Source: Rhizobium sp. WYCCWR10014 (GTDB lineage Bacteria > Pseudomonadota > Alphaproteobacteria > Rhizobiales > Rhizobiaceae). Taken from it: a DNA stretch of 64,000 nt. How positions within the stretch are numbered: the stretch's first letter is position 1; each line of letters opens with the position of its first letter. Position numbers and translations under genes: made by a program. The DNA is taken from contig NZ_LXFU01000048.1 in assembly GCF_001657485.1 (NCBI RefSeq), forward strand, positions 1-64,000. The letters run 5' to 3'. The notes beneath the pieces are model-generated. The model did not search any database. It was given only the letters and a program-made list of their open reading frames with translations, and was not told the DNA's origin. Positions 23,645 to 32,138 of the stretch are shown one piece after another.

Positions 23645-24092
23645 CCTTGAACTGCTGCTGCTCCAATTCCCTGCCAAGACCTTCGACCACATGCGCCCAA
23701 CCTTGCCGGGTCTTTTCCTCGTGTTCGGCCCATTCGGCGCACATTTCATGGGTCAGCGTCAAACGGCTGCCGCCGCCGAGAGGCTCGATGTTGATCTCGA
23801 CGCGGTCGCAATTGTGATCGTGCTCCTCGACGGAGAAGCTGAAGACCATGCGCTGCGGGCGCTTCAATTCCAGGAAGACGCCCTGATGAAAGGCGTCGCC
23901 GGTCGGGCGGCGGTCGACGACGAAGAAACGGCCGCCGACTCGCGGATCGATATCGGCGCGGATGACATGACCGTCATCGGTCGCAAACAGGAAGCGGCGG
24001 GCGATTTCAGGGTTGAGCCAGGCGTCGTAGACGACGGCGGGCGGCACCCTATAGGTGTGGCTTACATGCAGTTTGATGGTGCTGGCGGGCAT
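23634..24092 (-). CDS. SRPBCC/AHSA1-type protein
   Basis: The 152-residue protein has the START-like fold of the activator of Hsp90 ATPase 1 family: an N-terminal strand with HVSHTYRVPPAVVYDAWLNPE, the central WxxPxxARRF-like LNPEIARRFLFATDDG, and the C-terminal helix with GWAHVVEGLGRELEQQ. The start at 24092 (MPASTIKL) fits the family; an earlier frame start adds 14 odd residues. Function is unknown. It converges on the Doc gene. Confidence 0.88.
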   Translation of the reverse strand: MPASTIKLHVSHTYRVPPAVVYDAWLNPEIARRFLFATDDGHVIRADIDPRVGGRFFVVDRRPTGDAFHQGVFLELKRPQRMVFSFSVEEHDHNCDRVEINIEPLGGGSRLTLTHEMCAEWAEHEEKTRQGWAHVVEGLGRELEQQQFKATG

Positions 24093-24255
24093 CGATTTTC
24101 CTCCGGTAACGCCGCGCACACTCCTCCCGTGCACGGCCTGCGGCCATTCCGTCCGCCTCCGGAGCCGGCCTGCTCATATTTTTGCTAACAGGATTGAGAT
24201 AGGGGAATTGTCGCGCCCGCCAAGAGTCGGGCGCGGAATTTACTGCATCTAAGTT

Positions 24256-24299
24256 TTACAATGCCCCTTGCGCGTGTGAAAAGACGCGCGGCGCTGTCG
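24256..24299. repeat. RIME-like palindrome near parC
   Basis: Another copy of the TTACA...GCGCGT/ACGCGC...GCTGT palindrome, with some decay (TTACAATGCCCCTTGCGCG). It is preceded by TACTGCATCT, which resembles the flank of the copies at 119 and 34916. It lies between two minus-strand genes. Confidence 0.65.
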
Positions 24300-24304
24300 T
24301 ACCC

Positions 24305-24419
24305 TAGAGCATGATGCCGAAAAGTGTGAGCGGTTTTCGGACGACATCATGCTCTAACTATTTAATGTAGAACAGGATTCAGATTTTAGGCCGACCCGGC
24401 CTAAAATCATCCTGTTCTA
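24305..24419. repeat. Two-hairpin rhizobial repeat overlapping the parC stop codon
   Basis: The first palindrome has arms TAGAGCATGATG (24305-24316) and CATCATGCTCTA (24345-24356) around CGAAAAGTGTGAGCGGTTTTCGGACGA-like sequence. The second has arms AGAACAGGATT/ATCCTGTTCT and AGATTTTAGGCC/CGGCCTAAAATC over 24369-24419. The last three bases on the plus strand, read as TAG on the minus strand, are the parC stop. It most likely also terminates parC. Confidence 0.75.
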
Positions 24420-26672
24420 GCCGGCGAATTTGCCGCTGCGCGGGAAGCCCTTCGGCACGGTGCGGCCAGCGGTGGCGCGGTCGGCCAGCCATTCGGCCAG
24501 TTCGTCCTTGTTCTTCGTGAAGGTGCGGCCGGCGCTGTCTTCCCAGACGAGACCATCTGATATCGCGAAGCAGCGGACATCGGAAATGCCGCCATCCTTG
24601 TAACGCTGCAGTCGCACGCCCTTGCCGCGCGACATTTCCGGCACCTGCGCCAGCGGGAAGACCAGCAGCTTTCGGTTTTCGCCGACGACGGCGACGTGGT
24701 CGCCGCTGACGGGCACGAGCAGCTGCGTTTCCTCGGGCAGCCCGACGTTCATGATCTGCTTGCCCTTGCGCGTATTGGCGACCAGCTCGGCCTCCGGAAC
24801 GACGAAGCCGTTGCCGGCGGTAGAGACAATCAGCTGCTTGCGCGAGGGATCATGGACGAAAGCGGTCAGCACCGCCTGGTCGTTATCCATATCGACGATG
24901 ATGCGCAGCGGCTCGCCGTGACCGCGGCCGCCCGGCAGTTTGTCGCCGCCGAGCGTGAAGGCCTTGCCGCCTGTCGTAACGATCAGGATCTTGTCCGTGG
25001 TCTGCGCCGGGAAGGCGATCTTCAAGCCGTCGCCTTCCTTGAAGGTCAGCGTCGCCGTGTCGGCGATATGGCCCTTCAACGCGCGGATCCAGCCCTTTTC
25101 GGAAATGACGACGGTGATTGGTTCCTTCTCGATCATCGCCTGCTGGATTGCTTCCTCGTCGGTCTCGGGCGCATCGGCAAACTGGGTGCGGCGGCGGCCG
25201 ACCTCGGTCGCTTTGGCGAATTTCTTCTTCACTTCGCCGATTTCCCAGGCGACCGTCTGCCACTGCTTGTCGTCGGAGGAAAGCAGCGTTTCGATCTCGC
25301 CCTTTTCCTTGGTGAGCTCGTCGAATTCCTTGCGGATCTCGAACTCTTCCAGCTTGCGCAATGCGCGCAACCGCATATTGAGGATCGCCTCGACCTGATT
25401 GTCGGTGAGATCCCAGCGCGCCATCATGACCGGCTTCGGCTCGTCCTCCTCGCGGATGATGCGGATAACCTCATCGATGTTGAGGTAGGCGATCAGCAGG
25501 CCGCTGAGGATTTCAAGGCGTCTGTCGATTGCTGCCAAGCGGAAGCGCGAGCGGCGCTGCAGAACCTCGCGGCGGTGGTCCAGCCACTCCTTCAACACCT
25601 CGTTCAGCGCCATGACCCGCGGGATGCGGCCCATGGAGAGCACGTTCATGTTGAGCGGGAAGCGACTTTCGAGCTCCGTCAGCTTGAACATCGATTCCAT
25701 CAGGATCGTCGGATCGACGCTGCGGGTCTTCGGCACCAGCACGACACGAATGTCTTCGGCCGATTCGTCGCGGATATCTTCCAGCAGCGGCAGCCTGCGG
25801 GCGATCAGCAGCTCGGCGATCTTTTCGATCAAGCGCGATTTCTGCACCTGGAAGGGAATTTCGGTGATGACGATCTGGTAGCCGCCGCGGCCGAGATCTT
25901 CCGTCTGCCATTTCGCCCGCACGCGGAAACCGCCGCGGCCGGTGCGGTAGCTCTCGATGATGCTGTCGCGGTTGTCGATGATGATGCCGCCCGTGGGGAA
26001 ATCCGGGCCGGGAATGAATTCGACCAGCTTTTCGACGGTCGCATCGGGATGTTTGATCAGATGCAGGGCGGCGTCGCAAAGCTCGTGCGCATTGTGCGAC
26101 GGGATGGAGGTCGCCATACCGACGGCAATGCCGGATGAGCCGTTGGCGAGCAGGTTCGGGAAGGCGCCGGGAAGGACGACCGGCTCGGAATTGGATTCGT
26201 CGTAAGTGTCGCGGAAATCGACGGCATCCTGGTCGATGCCTTCGAGCAGCAGTTCGGAGACCGCCGTCATCTTCGATTCGGTGTAACGCATGGCGGCAGG
26301 GCTATCGCCGTCAATATTGCCGAAATTGCCCTGGCCGTTGACCAGCGTGTATCGCTGCGAGAAATCCTGGGCGAGACGGGCAAGCGCATCGTAGATCGAC
26401 TGGTCGCCGTGCGGATGATAGTTACCCATCACCTCGCCGACGATCTTGGCGCATTTCCTGAAGGCCGAGTTCGGCCTCAGCCCCATCTCGTTCATCGCAT
26501 AGACGATGCGGCGGTGAACGGGCTTCAGCCCGTCGCGCACGTCTGGCAGGGCGCGGTGCATGATCGTCGACAGCGCATAGGCAAGGTAACGCTGCTCGAG
26601 CGCCGCCTTGAGGTCGACCGGTTGGATATGATCGTCGTCTCCGCCTGAAGGCGGCAAAATCTCTTGTCCCAT
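24417..26672 (-). CDS. parC: DNA topoisomerase IV subunit A
   Basis: ParC cuts and rejoins DNA with ParE to separate sister chromosomes. The 751-residue protein has the catalytic Tyr in MRYTESKM near residue 130 and the conserved HPHGDQSIYDAL segment in the quinolone region near 85. The C-terminal part forms the beta-pinwheel (repeats like VVISEKGWIRALKGH and KILIVTTGGKAFTL). The start is near the ALEQRYLAYALSTIMHRALPD domain, with about 25 leading residues. The stop codon lies in a repeat element. Confidence 0.96.
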   Translation of the reverse strand: MGQEILPPSGGDDDHIQPVDLKAALEQRYLAYALSTIMHRALPDVRDGLKPVHRRIVYAMNEMGLRPNSAFRKCAKIVGEVMGNYHPHGDQSIYDALARLAQDFSQRYTLVNGQGNFGNIDGDSPAAMRYTESKMTAVSELLLEGIDQDAVDFRDTYDESNSEPVVLPGAFPNLLANGSSGIAVGMATSIPSHNAHELCDAALHLIKHPDATVEKLVEFIPGPDFPTGGIIIDNRDSIIESYRTGRGGFRVRAKWQTEDLGRGGYQIVITEIPFQVQKSRLIEKIAELLIARRLPLLEDIRDESAEDIRVVLVPKTRSVDPTILMESMFKLTELESRFPLNMNVLSMGRIPRVMALNEVLKEWLDHRREVLQRRSRFRLAAIDRRLEILSGLLIAYLNIDEVIRIIREEDEPKPVMMARWDLTDNQVEAILNMRLRALRKLEEFEIRKEFDELTKEKGEIETLLSSDDKQWQTVAWEIGEVKKKFAKATEVGRRRTQFADAPETDEEAIQQAMIEKEPITVVISEKGWIRALKGHIADTATLTFKEGDGLKIAFPAQTTDKILIVTTGGKAFTLGGDKLPGGRGHGEPLRIIVDMDNDQAVLTAFVHDPSRKQLIVSTAGNGFVVPEAELVANTRKGKQIMNVGLPEETQLLVPVSGDHVAVVGENRKLLVFPLAQVPEMSRGKGVRLQRYKDGGISDVRCFAISDGLVWEDSAGRTFTKNKDELAEWLADRATAGRTVPKGFPRSGKFAG

Positions 26673-26907
26673 AGGTTCTGACTAGCTCAGAAGAGGCCGG
26701 CGGGCAAGGAATCGGGGCCATTGCAGCTGTGGATGAAGTCTTGGGAGTGACATCAAAGGATGAGACAAACGCGCCGCCGCAATTTGGACTTCGTTTGCCG
26801 TTCCTCTCAACAAAAATTTAGAGGTCCGCAAATATAAAGCAGGCCCAATCCGTAGTAGCGTCACTGCAGATTTCCAACCGCCACCACGCCACCAGAGGAA
26901 TCACCCC

Positions 26908-28095
26908 ATGAACTTTTACCGGACAACGCGGCTGATGCTGTCGAGCGCAGCCTTTTTCTCGCTCGCCGGCTCGGCTTTCGCTCTCGACGGCGCCGATCTG
27001 CTGAAGAAGCTCAATGCCGCCTATGCCGCACAAGGCGGAACGATTTCGGCTGACAGCGTCGATATCGACGGCACGACCGCGACGCTGAAGAATGTCAGCG
27101 TCAAATCGGCCGGCGGCGAAAGCCTGGCCGTCGGCGAAGTCACCCTTTCCGGCGTCGAAGAAGACGAGGATGGCGGCTATTACATCGAAGAGGCCGCCTT
27201 CCCCGATATCAACACCACGAAAGACGGCGTCACGGTAACGGCGCAGGAGCTGACGCTCGGCGGCATCTCGATCCCGGCAACGCCGGGCGGCGACACGCTC
27301 GATACCATGATGCTCTACGAAACTGCCCATACCGGCCCACTGAAGGTGGTCAAGGATGGGGCGGAATTGTTCTCGGTGCTCGAAAGCGACGTCAACCTGA
27401 CGCTGCGCGAAGACGAATCCGGCTTCGATTTCGACGGCGCCTTCAAAAGCATGAAGGCCGATCTCAGCAAGGCTGAGGATCCGCAGAGCAAGGACGCGAT
27501 CGAGAAGCTCGCCCTGCAGCACATCCAGGGCGACATCACCATGAAGGGCGCCTGGGAACTGGCCCCCGGCACGATCGACATTTCAGAATTCGCCTTCGAC
27601 TTCACCAACATCGGCAAGCTGAACCTTGGCTTCAAGATCTCGGGCTACACGATGCCCTTCGTGAAGTCGCTGCAGGATGCGATGAAGCAATCCGAAGCCA
27701 ACCCGAACAAGGAAGAATCGCAGCAGGCTCTCGGTCTTGCCATGCTCGGCCTTATGCAGCAGTTGTCCTTCGAAGCCGCGCAGGTGCGTTTCGAAGATGC
27801 CTCGATCACCAAGCGCGCGCTCGATTATGCCGGTGCACAGCAGAACATTTCCGGCAAGCAGATGGCGGATTCGCTGAAGGCGATGACGCCGATCATGCTG
27901 GCGCAGCTCAATATCCCGGAACTGCAGAACGCCGTTTCGGCAGCGGTCAACACCTTCCTCGACGACCCCAAGAGCCTCACTGTCAAGGCCGCTCCCGAAA
28001 AGCCGGTGCCGTTCCCGACGATCGTGGGCGCCGCCATGGGCGCTCCGAACACGCTGCCGCAGGTGCTTGGCGTCAAGGTTACCGCCAACGACTGA
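26908..28095 (+). CDS. Exported protein of unknown function
   Basis: The 395-residue product starts with a Sec signal (LSSAAFFSLAGSAFALDG, cleavage near residue 26). The mature protein is acidic, without cysteines, and made of repeated beta-rich segments: SVDIDGTTATLKNVSVKS, then similar units ending KINLGFKI-like patterns, in the style of AsmA-like or lipid-interacting periplasmic proteins. No catalytic motif is visible. The DUF family cannot be named from memory. A terminator follows at 28115-28148. Confidence 0.8.
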   Translation: MNFYRTTRLMLSSAAFFSLAGSAFALDGADLLKKLNAAYAAQGGTISADSVDIDGTTATLKNVSVKSAGGESLAVGEVTLSGVEEDEDGGYYIEEAAFPDINTTKDGVTVTAQELTLGGISIPATPGGDTLDTMMLYETAHTGPLKVVKDGAELFSVLESDVNLTLREDESGFDFDGAFKSMKADLSKAEDPQSKDAIEKLALQHIQGDITMKGAWELAPGTIDISEFAFDFTNIGKLNLGFKISGYTMPFVKSLQDAMKQSEANPNKEESQQALGLAMLGLMQQLSFEAAQVRFEDASITKRALDYAGAQQNISGKQMADSLKAMTPIMLAQLNIPELQNAVSAAVNTFLDDPKSLTVKAAPEKPVPFPTIVGAAMGAPNTLPQVLGVKVTAND

Positions 28096-28114
28096 TTGCT
28101 TCGATCTTGCGATC

Positions 28115-28148
28115 AAGGCCCGGCAGTCGTGAACTGCTGGGCCTTTTC
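28115..28148 (+). terminator. Rho-independent terminator
   Basis: Arms AAGGCCCGGCAGT (28115-28127) and ACTGCTGGGCCTT (28133-28145) have one mismatch and are followed by TTTCG. It lies 20 bases after the exported-protein stop and faces the tetR stop. Confidence 0.85.
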
Positions 28149-28152
28149 GTTT

Positions 28153-28794
28153 TCAGGCGCGGTGGCGGCCGACCTCGGCGATGGCGAGGGCTGCGAGATC
28201 AAGCAGTTCCTCTAGCGATGCACCGTCCCTCGCCTGCACCGACATGCCCTGGATGATGGCGCCAAGAAACCGCGCCAGCGCGCGGGGATTCGTTTCTGCC
28301 TTCATGTCGCCTTCGCGGATGCCACGCTCGATCCTTGCCGTGAAAGCGTCCAGCGACCGACGACGCATCGCCGCAACATGGTCGGCGATCACGGCGTTCT
28401 CGCTGGCGCAGTTCAGCACAGCCGTCGAGATCATGCAGCCTTTCGGATGCTCCGGAGCCGAGAAAATCGCGGCCGAGCCCCGCAATATGCGCTCGAAGGC
28501 GGAGACGGTGTCGATCGGCTCGCCGAGCGCGGAAAACGTATCGGCGCCCAGCCCTCGGTATTGCTCCAGTGCGGCGCGATAGAGATCTGCCTTCGAGTTG
28601 AAGGCGGCATAGAGGCTTTGCGGCGTGATGCCCATGGCGGCGGTGAGATCGGCGATCGAGGCGCCCTCGTATCCATGCGCCCAGAAGGTCTCGCGCGCCG
28701 CCGACAGCACGGTCTCGCGGTCGAAAGCCGGCGGGCGGCCGCGGCGGCGAGCGGTAGAATTTTTCACGTCAGTACTATTTTTCACAACGATCAC
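28153..28794 (-). CDS. TetR/AcrR family regulator
   Basis: The 213-residue protein has an N-terminal TetR helix-turn-helix (FDRETVLSAARETFWAHGYEGASIADLTAAMGITPQSLYAAFNSKADLY, residues about 23-70), and a C-terminal ligand domain with PKGCMISTAVLN, as in the YcdC-like TetR group. The start is GTG at 28794 or GTG at 28785. The two candidate starts precede a small direct repeat GTGAAAAAT. It is divergent from the beta-lactamase-like gene and probably controls it. Confidence 0.88.
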   Translation of the reverse strand: MIVVKNSTDVKNSTARRRGRPPAFDRETVLSAARETFWAHGYEGASIADLTAAMGITPQSLYAAFNSKADLYRAALEQYRGLGADTFSALGEPIDTVSAFERILRGSAAIFSAPEHPKGCMISTAVLNCASENAVIADHVAAMRRRSLDAFTARIERGIREGDMKAETNPRALARFLGAIIQGMSVQARDGASLEELLDLAALAIAEVGRHRA

Positions 28795-28814
28795 TCTAGA
28801 AATTCAAGGCGGCT

Positions 28815-28849
28815 TTCTATATTCAGGAACGGTCATTGTGATTATAGAA
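28815..28849. promoter_or_regulatory. Candidate TetR operator between divergent genes
   Basis: Arms TTCTATATTC (28815-28824) and GATTATAGAA (28840-28849) match at 9 of 10 positions with a 15-base spacer. They lie in the 66 bases between the TetR start and the beta-lactamase-like start, so they overlap both promoters. Confidence 0.5.
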
Positions 28850-28860
28850 GGTTTAATCTG

Positions 28861-30030
28861 ATGAGTCTTCCCCTCGAAATGGCAGACGCCGACAGGAATT
28901 CATCGCTGGGAGCAGCGGTCGATGCGGCCATCACAAGCGCGCTCGACGACAAACGGCTTGTGGGAACGGTGGTATTCGTCGCCCGCGACGGAGAGATTGT
29001 CCATCGCCGCGCCGCCGGCTTCGCCGACCGCGAGAACGGTCTGACAATGCACGAGAACACCATCTTCAGGCTTGCCTCCATCACCAAGCCGATCGTCACC
29101 ATCACCGCGATGCGGCTCGTCGAGCAGGGAAGAATCGGGCTCGACGACCCGGTGACGAGATGGCTGCCGGAATTCCGGCCGAGGCTGCCTGACGGCGGCG
29201 AACCAACGATCCGCATCCGCCACCTGCTGACCCATACGTCCGGCCTCGGCTATAGTTTCTCCGAAGAGGACGGCGGTCCCTATGGCCGCGCCGGCGTTTC
29301 CGACGGCCTCGCCGAGCCCGGACTGCCGCTCGCCGAGAACCTGCGGCGGATCGCCAGCGCACCGCTGCGCTTCGCACCGGGCAGCGACTGGCAATATTCC
29401 GTCGCCATGGATGTTCTGGGCGGCGTCATCGAGGCGGAAACGGGAGTGCCGCTGGGCGAGGCCGTCGCTGATCTGGTGACGAAACCACTCGGCCTTGCCG
29501 ATACCGCGTTTTCGGTGCGCGACCGCAGCCGGCTGGCAGCGGCCTATATGAACGCTTCACCGGAGCCGGCGCTGATGGGCGAAAATGCGGTGGTGATGTC
29601 GCTGATGGGTCCGATCCGCTTCGCGCCGAACCGCATCTTCGACCCCGCCTCCTATCATTCCGGCGGCGCCGGCATGGCGGGAACGGCGGGTGACGTGCTC
29701 GCCATACTCGATACCATCCGCAGAGGAGGCGCACCGCTGCTCTCGACCGAAACCGTAGGGATGATGATAACGGATCAGGCAGCTGGCCTCCGCCAGCAGC
29801 ACGAGCCCGGCTCCGGCTTTGGTTTCGGCTGGTCAGTCATCACCAATCCGGCCGAGGCAGGCGTTCCCTTCCCCAAGGGCACGCTGAAATGGGGCGGCGT
29901 CTACGGCCATAGCTGGTTCATCGACCCGGTCAATGGCCTGACGGTCGTTGCGCTGACCAACACGACGCTGGAGGGCATGTGGGGCAAGTTCACGGTCGAT
30001 CTTCGCGAGGCGATCTACGCGGCATTGTGA
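28861..30030 (+). CDS. Serine beta-lactamase-family hydrolase (class C/esterase type)
   Basis: The 389-residue protein has the SxxK nucleophile motif in ASITKPI near residue 78, the YxN-like region WQYSVAMDVLGG near residue 178, and a KTG-equivalent HSW in YGHSWFIDP near 355. It has no signal peptide, so it is likely a cytoplasmic esterase or peptidase rather than a drug resistance enzyme. The start at 28861 (ATG AGT CTT) was chosen over a far longer upstream frame that would cross the tetR gene. A terminator ends it at 30047-30073. Confidence 0.88.
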   Translation: MSLPLEMADADRNSSLGAAVDAAITSALDDKRLVGTVVFVARDGEIVHRRAAGFADRENGLTMHENTIFRLASITKPIVTITAMRLVEQGRIGLDDPVTRWLPEFRPRLPDGGEPTIRIRHLLTHTSGLGYSFSEEDGGPYGRAGVSDGLAEPGLPLAENLRRIASAPLRFAPGSDWQYSVAMDVLGGVIEAETGVPLGEAVADLVTKPLGLADTAFSVRDRSRLAAAYMNASPEPALMGENAVVMSLMGPIRFAPNRIFDPASYHSGGAGMAGTAGDVLAILDTIRRGGAPLLSTETVGMMITDQAAGLRQQHEPGSGFGFGWSVITNPAEAGVPFPKGTLKWGGVYGHSWFIDPVNGLTVVALTNTTLEGMWGKFTVDLREAIYAAL

Positions 30031-30046
30031 GCGACCGAACCAAACG

Positions 30047-30073
30047 AAAAGCCCGGCGATTTGCCGGGCTTTT
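30047..30073. terminator. Bidirectional terminator between convergent genes
   Basis: Exact arms AAAAGCCCGGC (30047-30057) and GCCGGGCTTTT (30063-30073) with a 5-base loop lie between the stops of the beta-lactamase-like gene and aspS, serving both. Confidence 0.9.
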
Positions 30074-30093
30074 GCATTCGGGATCAGACGATC

Positions 30094-31884
30094 TCAGTCT
30101 TTCTTGACCGGCGGGATCGGCCGGATCGAGAGTTCGCGCAGCTGTGTCGGGCTTGCCGGGCTCGGCGCGCCCATCAGAAGGTCTTGGGCCTGCTGGTTCA
30201 TCGGGAAGAGCGAGATTTCGCGCAGGTTCTTCGCGCCGACAAGCAGCATGACGATACGGTCGATACCGAAGGCAGCGCCGCCATGCGGGGGCGCGCCGTA
30301 CTGGAAGGCGCGGTACAGGCCGCCGAAACGATCCTCAACGTCCTGCTGGCTGAGACCGACCTTCTCGAAGGCGGCGACCATGGTTTCCGGCGACTGGTTA
30401 CGGATCGAGCCCGAGGCAATTTCGAAGCCGTTGCAGACGGCGTCATACTGGAACGCCTTGATGGTCAGCGGATCCTGGTTCTGAAGCGCTTCGAGGCCGC
30501 CCTGCGGCATGGAGAACGGGTTGTGCGCGAAATCGACCTTCTTTTCTTCCTCGCTCCATTCGAAGAACGGGAAGTCGACGATCCAGCAGAGTTCGAAACG
30601 GTCGCGATCGACAAGGTTCAGCTCTTCGCCGGCCTTGGTGCGGGCTTCACCGGCAAACTTGTAGAACTTCGCCGGATCACCGGCAACGAAGAAGCAGGCG
30701 TCACCGTCATCGAGGCCGAGCTGGGTGCGGATCGCGTCGGTGCGCTCCTCGCCGATGTTCTTTGCAAGCGGGCCGGCGCCCTCGAGCTTGTCACCTTCCT
30801 TGCGCCAGAAGATGTAGCCGAGGCCAGGCTGGCCGGTCGACTGCGCCCAGGCATTCATGCGGTCGCAGAACGCTCTGGAACCGCCGGTCTTGGCCGGAAT
30901 AGCCCAGATCTCGACCTTCGGGTTGGAGGCGATCATGCCTGCGAAAACCTTGAAGCCGGAGCCGGCAAAATGCTCGGTCACGGCCTGCATGACGATCGGA
31001 TTGCGCAGATCGGGCTTGTCGGAGCCATATTTGCGGATCGCTTCGTCATAGGGAATGCGCGGCCATTCCTTGGTAACCGGCTTGCCTTCGGCGAATTCCT
31101 CGAAGATCGAGGTCATCAGCGGGCCCATGGTGTTCCAGACGTCTTCCTGCTCGACGAAGCTCATTTCGAGGTCGAGCTGGTAGAATTCGCCGGGCAGGCG
31201 ATCGGCGCGCGGGTCTTCGTCGCGGAAGCACGGCGCGATCTGGAAGTAGCGGTCGAAGCCCGCCACCATCAGCAGCTGCTTGTACTGCTGCGGCGCCTGC
31301 GGCAAGGCATAAAAGGTGCCGGGATGGATGCGGGAGGGCACGAGGAAGTCGCGCGCGCCTTCCGGCGAGGAGGCCGTCAGGATCGGCGTCGTATATTCGG
31401 TAAAGCCGACATTGCCCATTTCGCGGCGCATGGCCGAAATGACCTGGGTGCGCTTGACGATGTTCTTGTGCAGCGTTTCGCGGCGAAGATCGAGGAAACG
31501 ATACTTCAGGCGGACGTCTTCGGGATAGTCCGGCTCGCCGAAGATCGGCAGCGGCAGTTCCTTGGCGGCGGAGAGGACTTCGATCTCCTGCGCGTAAAGC
31601 TCGATCTCGCCGGTCGCCATCGTCTTGTTGACGGTGTCGTCGGTACGCGCCTTGACGAGGCCGTCGATGCGGATGACCCATTCTCCACGCACGGTCTCAG
31701 CCATCTTGAAGGCCGGGCTATCAGGGTCGGCGACGACCTGGGTGATGCCGTAATGGTCGCGAAGGTCGATGAAGAGAACGCCGCCATGGTCGCGAACGCG
31801 GTGAACCCAGCCGGAGATACGGACGGTCGAGCCGACATCCGACTTGCGGAGGGCGGCGCATGTGTGGCTGCGATAGCGATGCAT
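30094..31884 (-). CDS. aspS: Aspartyl-tRNA synthetase
   Basis: AspS charges tRNA-Asp, and possibly tRNA-Asn in organisms lacking AsnRS. The 596-residue class II enzyme has the anticodon domain (RISGWVHRVRDHGGVLFIDLRD near residue 20-45), motif 2 with FRDEDPRADR (near 222), a bacterial insertion domain and motif 3 GIDRIVML near the C-terminus. The start MHRYRSHT at 31884 follows the family; the upstream frame extends into unrelated sequence. Downstream terminator is at 30047-30073. Confidence 0.96.
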   Translation of the reverse strand: MHRYRSHTCAALRKSDVGSTVRISGWVHRVRDHGGVLFIDLRDHYGITQVVADPDSPAFKMAETVRGEWVIRIDGLVKARTDDTVNKTMATGEIELYAQEIEVLSAAKELPLPIFGEPDYPEDVRLKYRFLDLRRETLHKNIVKRTQVISAMRREMGNVGFTEYTTPILTASSPEGARDFLVPSRIHPGTFYALPQAPQQYKQLLMVAGFDRYFQIAPCFRDEDPRADRLPGEFYQLDLEMSFVEQEDVWNTMGPLMTSIFEEFAEGKPVTKEWPRIPYDEAIRKYGSDKPDLRNPIVMQAVTEHFAGSGFKVFAGMIASNPKVEIWAIPAKTGGSRAFCDRMNAWAQSTGQPGLGYIFWRKEGDKLEGAGPLAKNIGEERTDAIRTQLGLDDGDACFFVAGDPAKFYKFAGEARTKAGEELNLVDRDRFELCWIVDFPFFEWSEEEKKVDFAHNPFSMPQGGLEALQNQDPLTIKAFQYDAVCNGFEIASGSIRNQSPETMVAAFEKVGLSQQDVEDRFGGLYRAFQYGAPPHGGAAFGIDRIVMLLVGAKNLREISLFPMNQQAQDLLMGAPSPASPTQLRELSIRPIPPVKKD

Positions 31885-32138
31885 GATCTTAAATCCTGGC
31901 ATGTGGCTTAAGACGGCAGCAAGGGTTCCAAGACCCTCAAGCGCCGACAAGAAAATCGGGCGGAAAAGCGCATGGACGCTCCGATTTGTCAAGGCTTGGC
32001 GCACGCGCCCGAGCGTTTGACACGCGTTTATGGCGAGGCTGCGACCGGTATGCTGCGGCAGTTTGGCCGCGCTTCCTGTATTGATGAAGATGCCGGTCAA
32101 CTTTAAAAGGATCGGCATTCTCACCGTGGAGCATCCGC

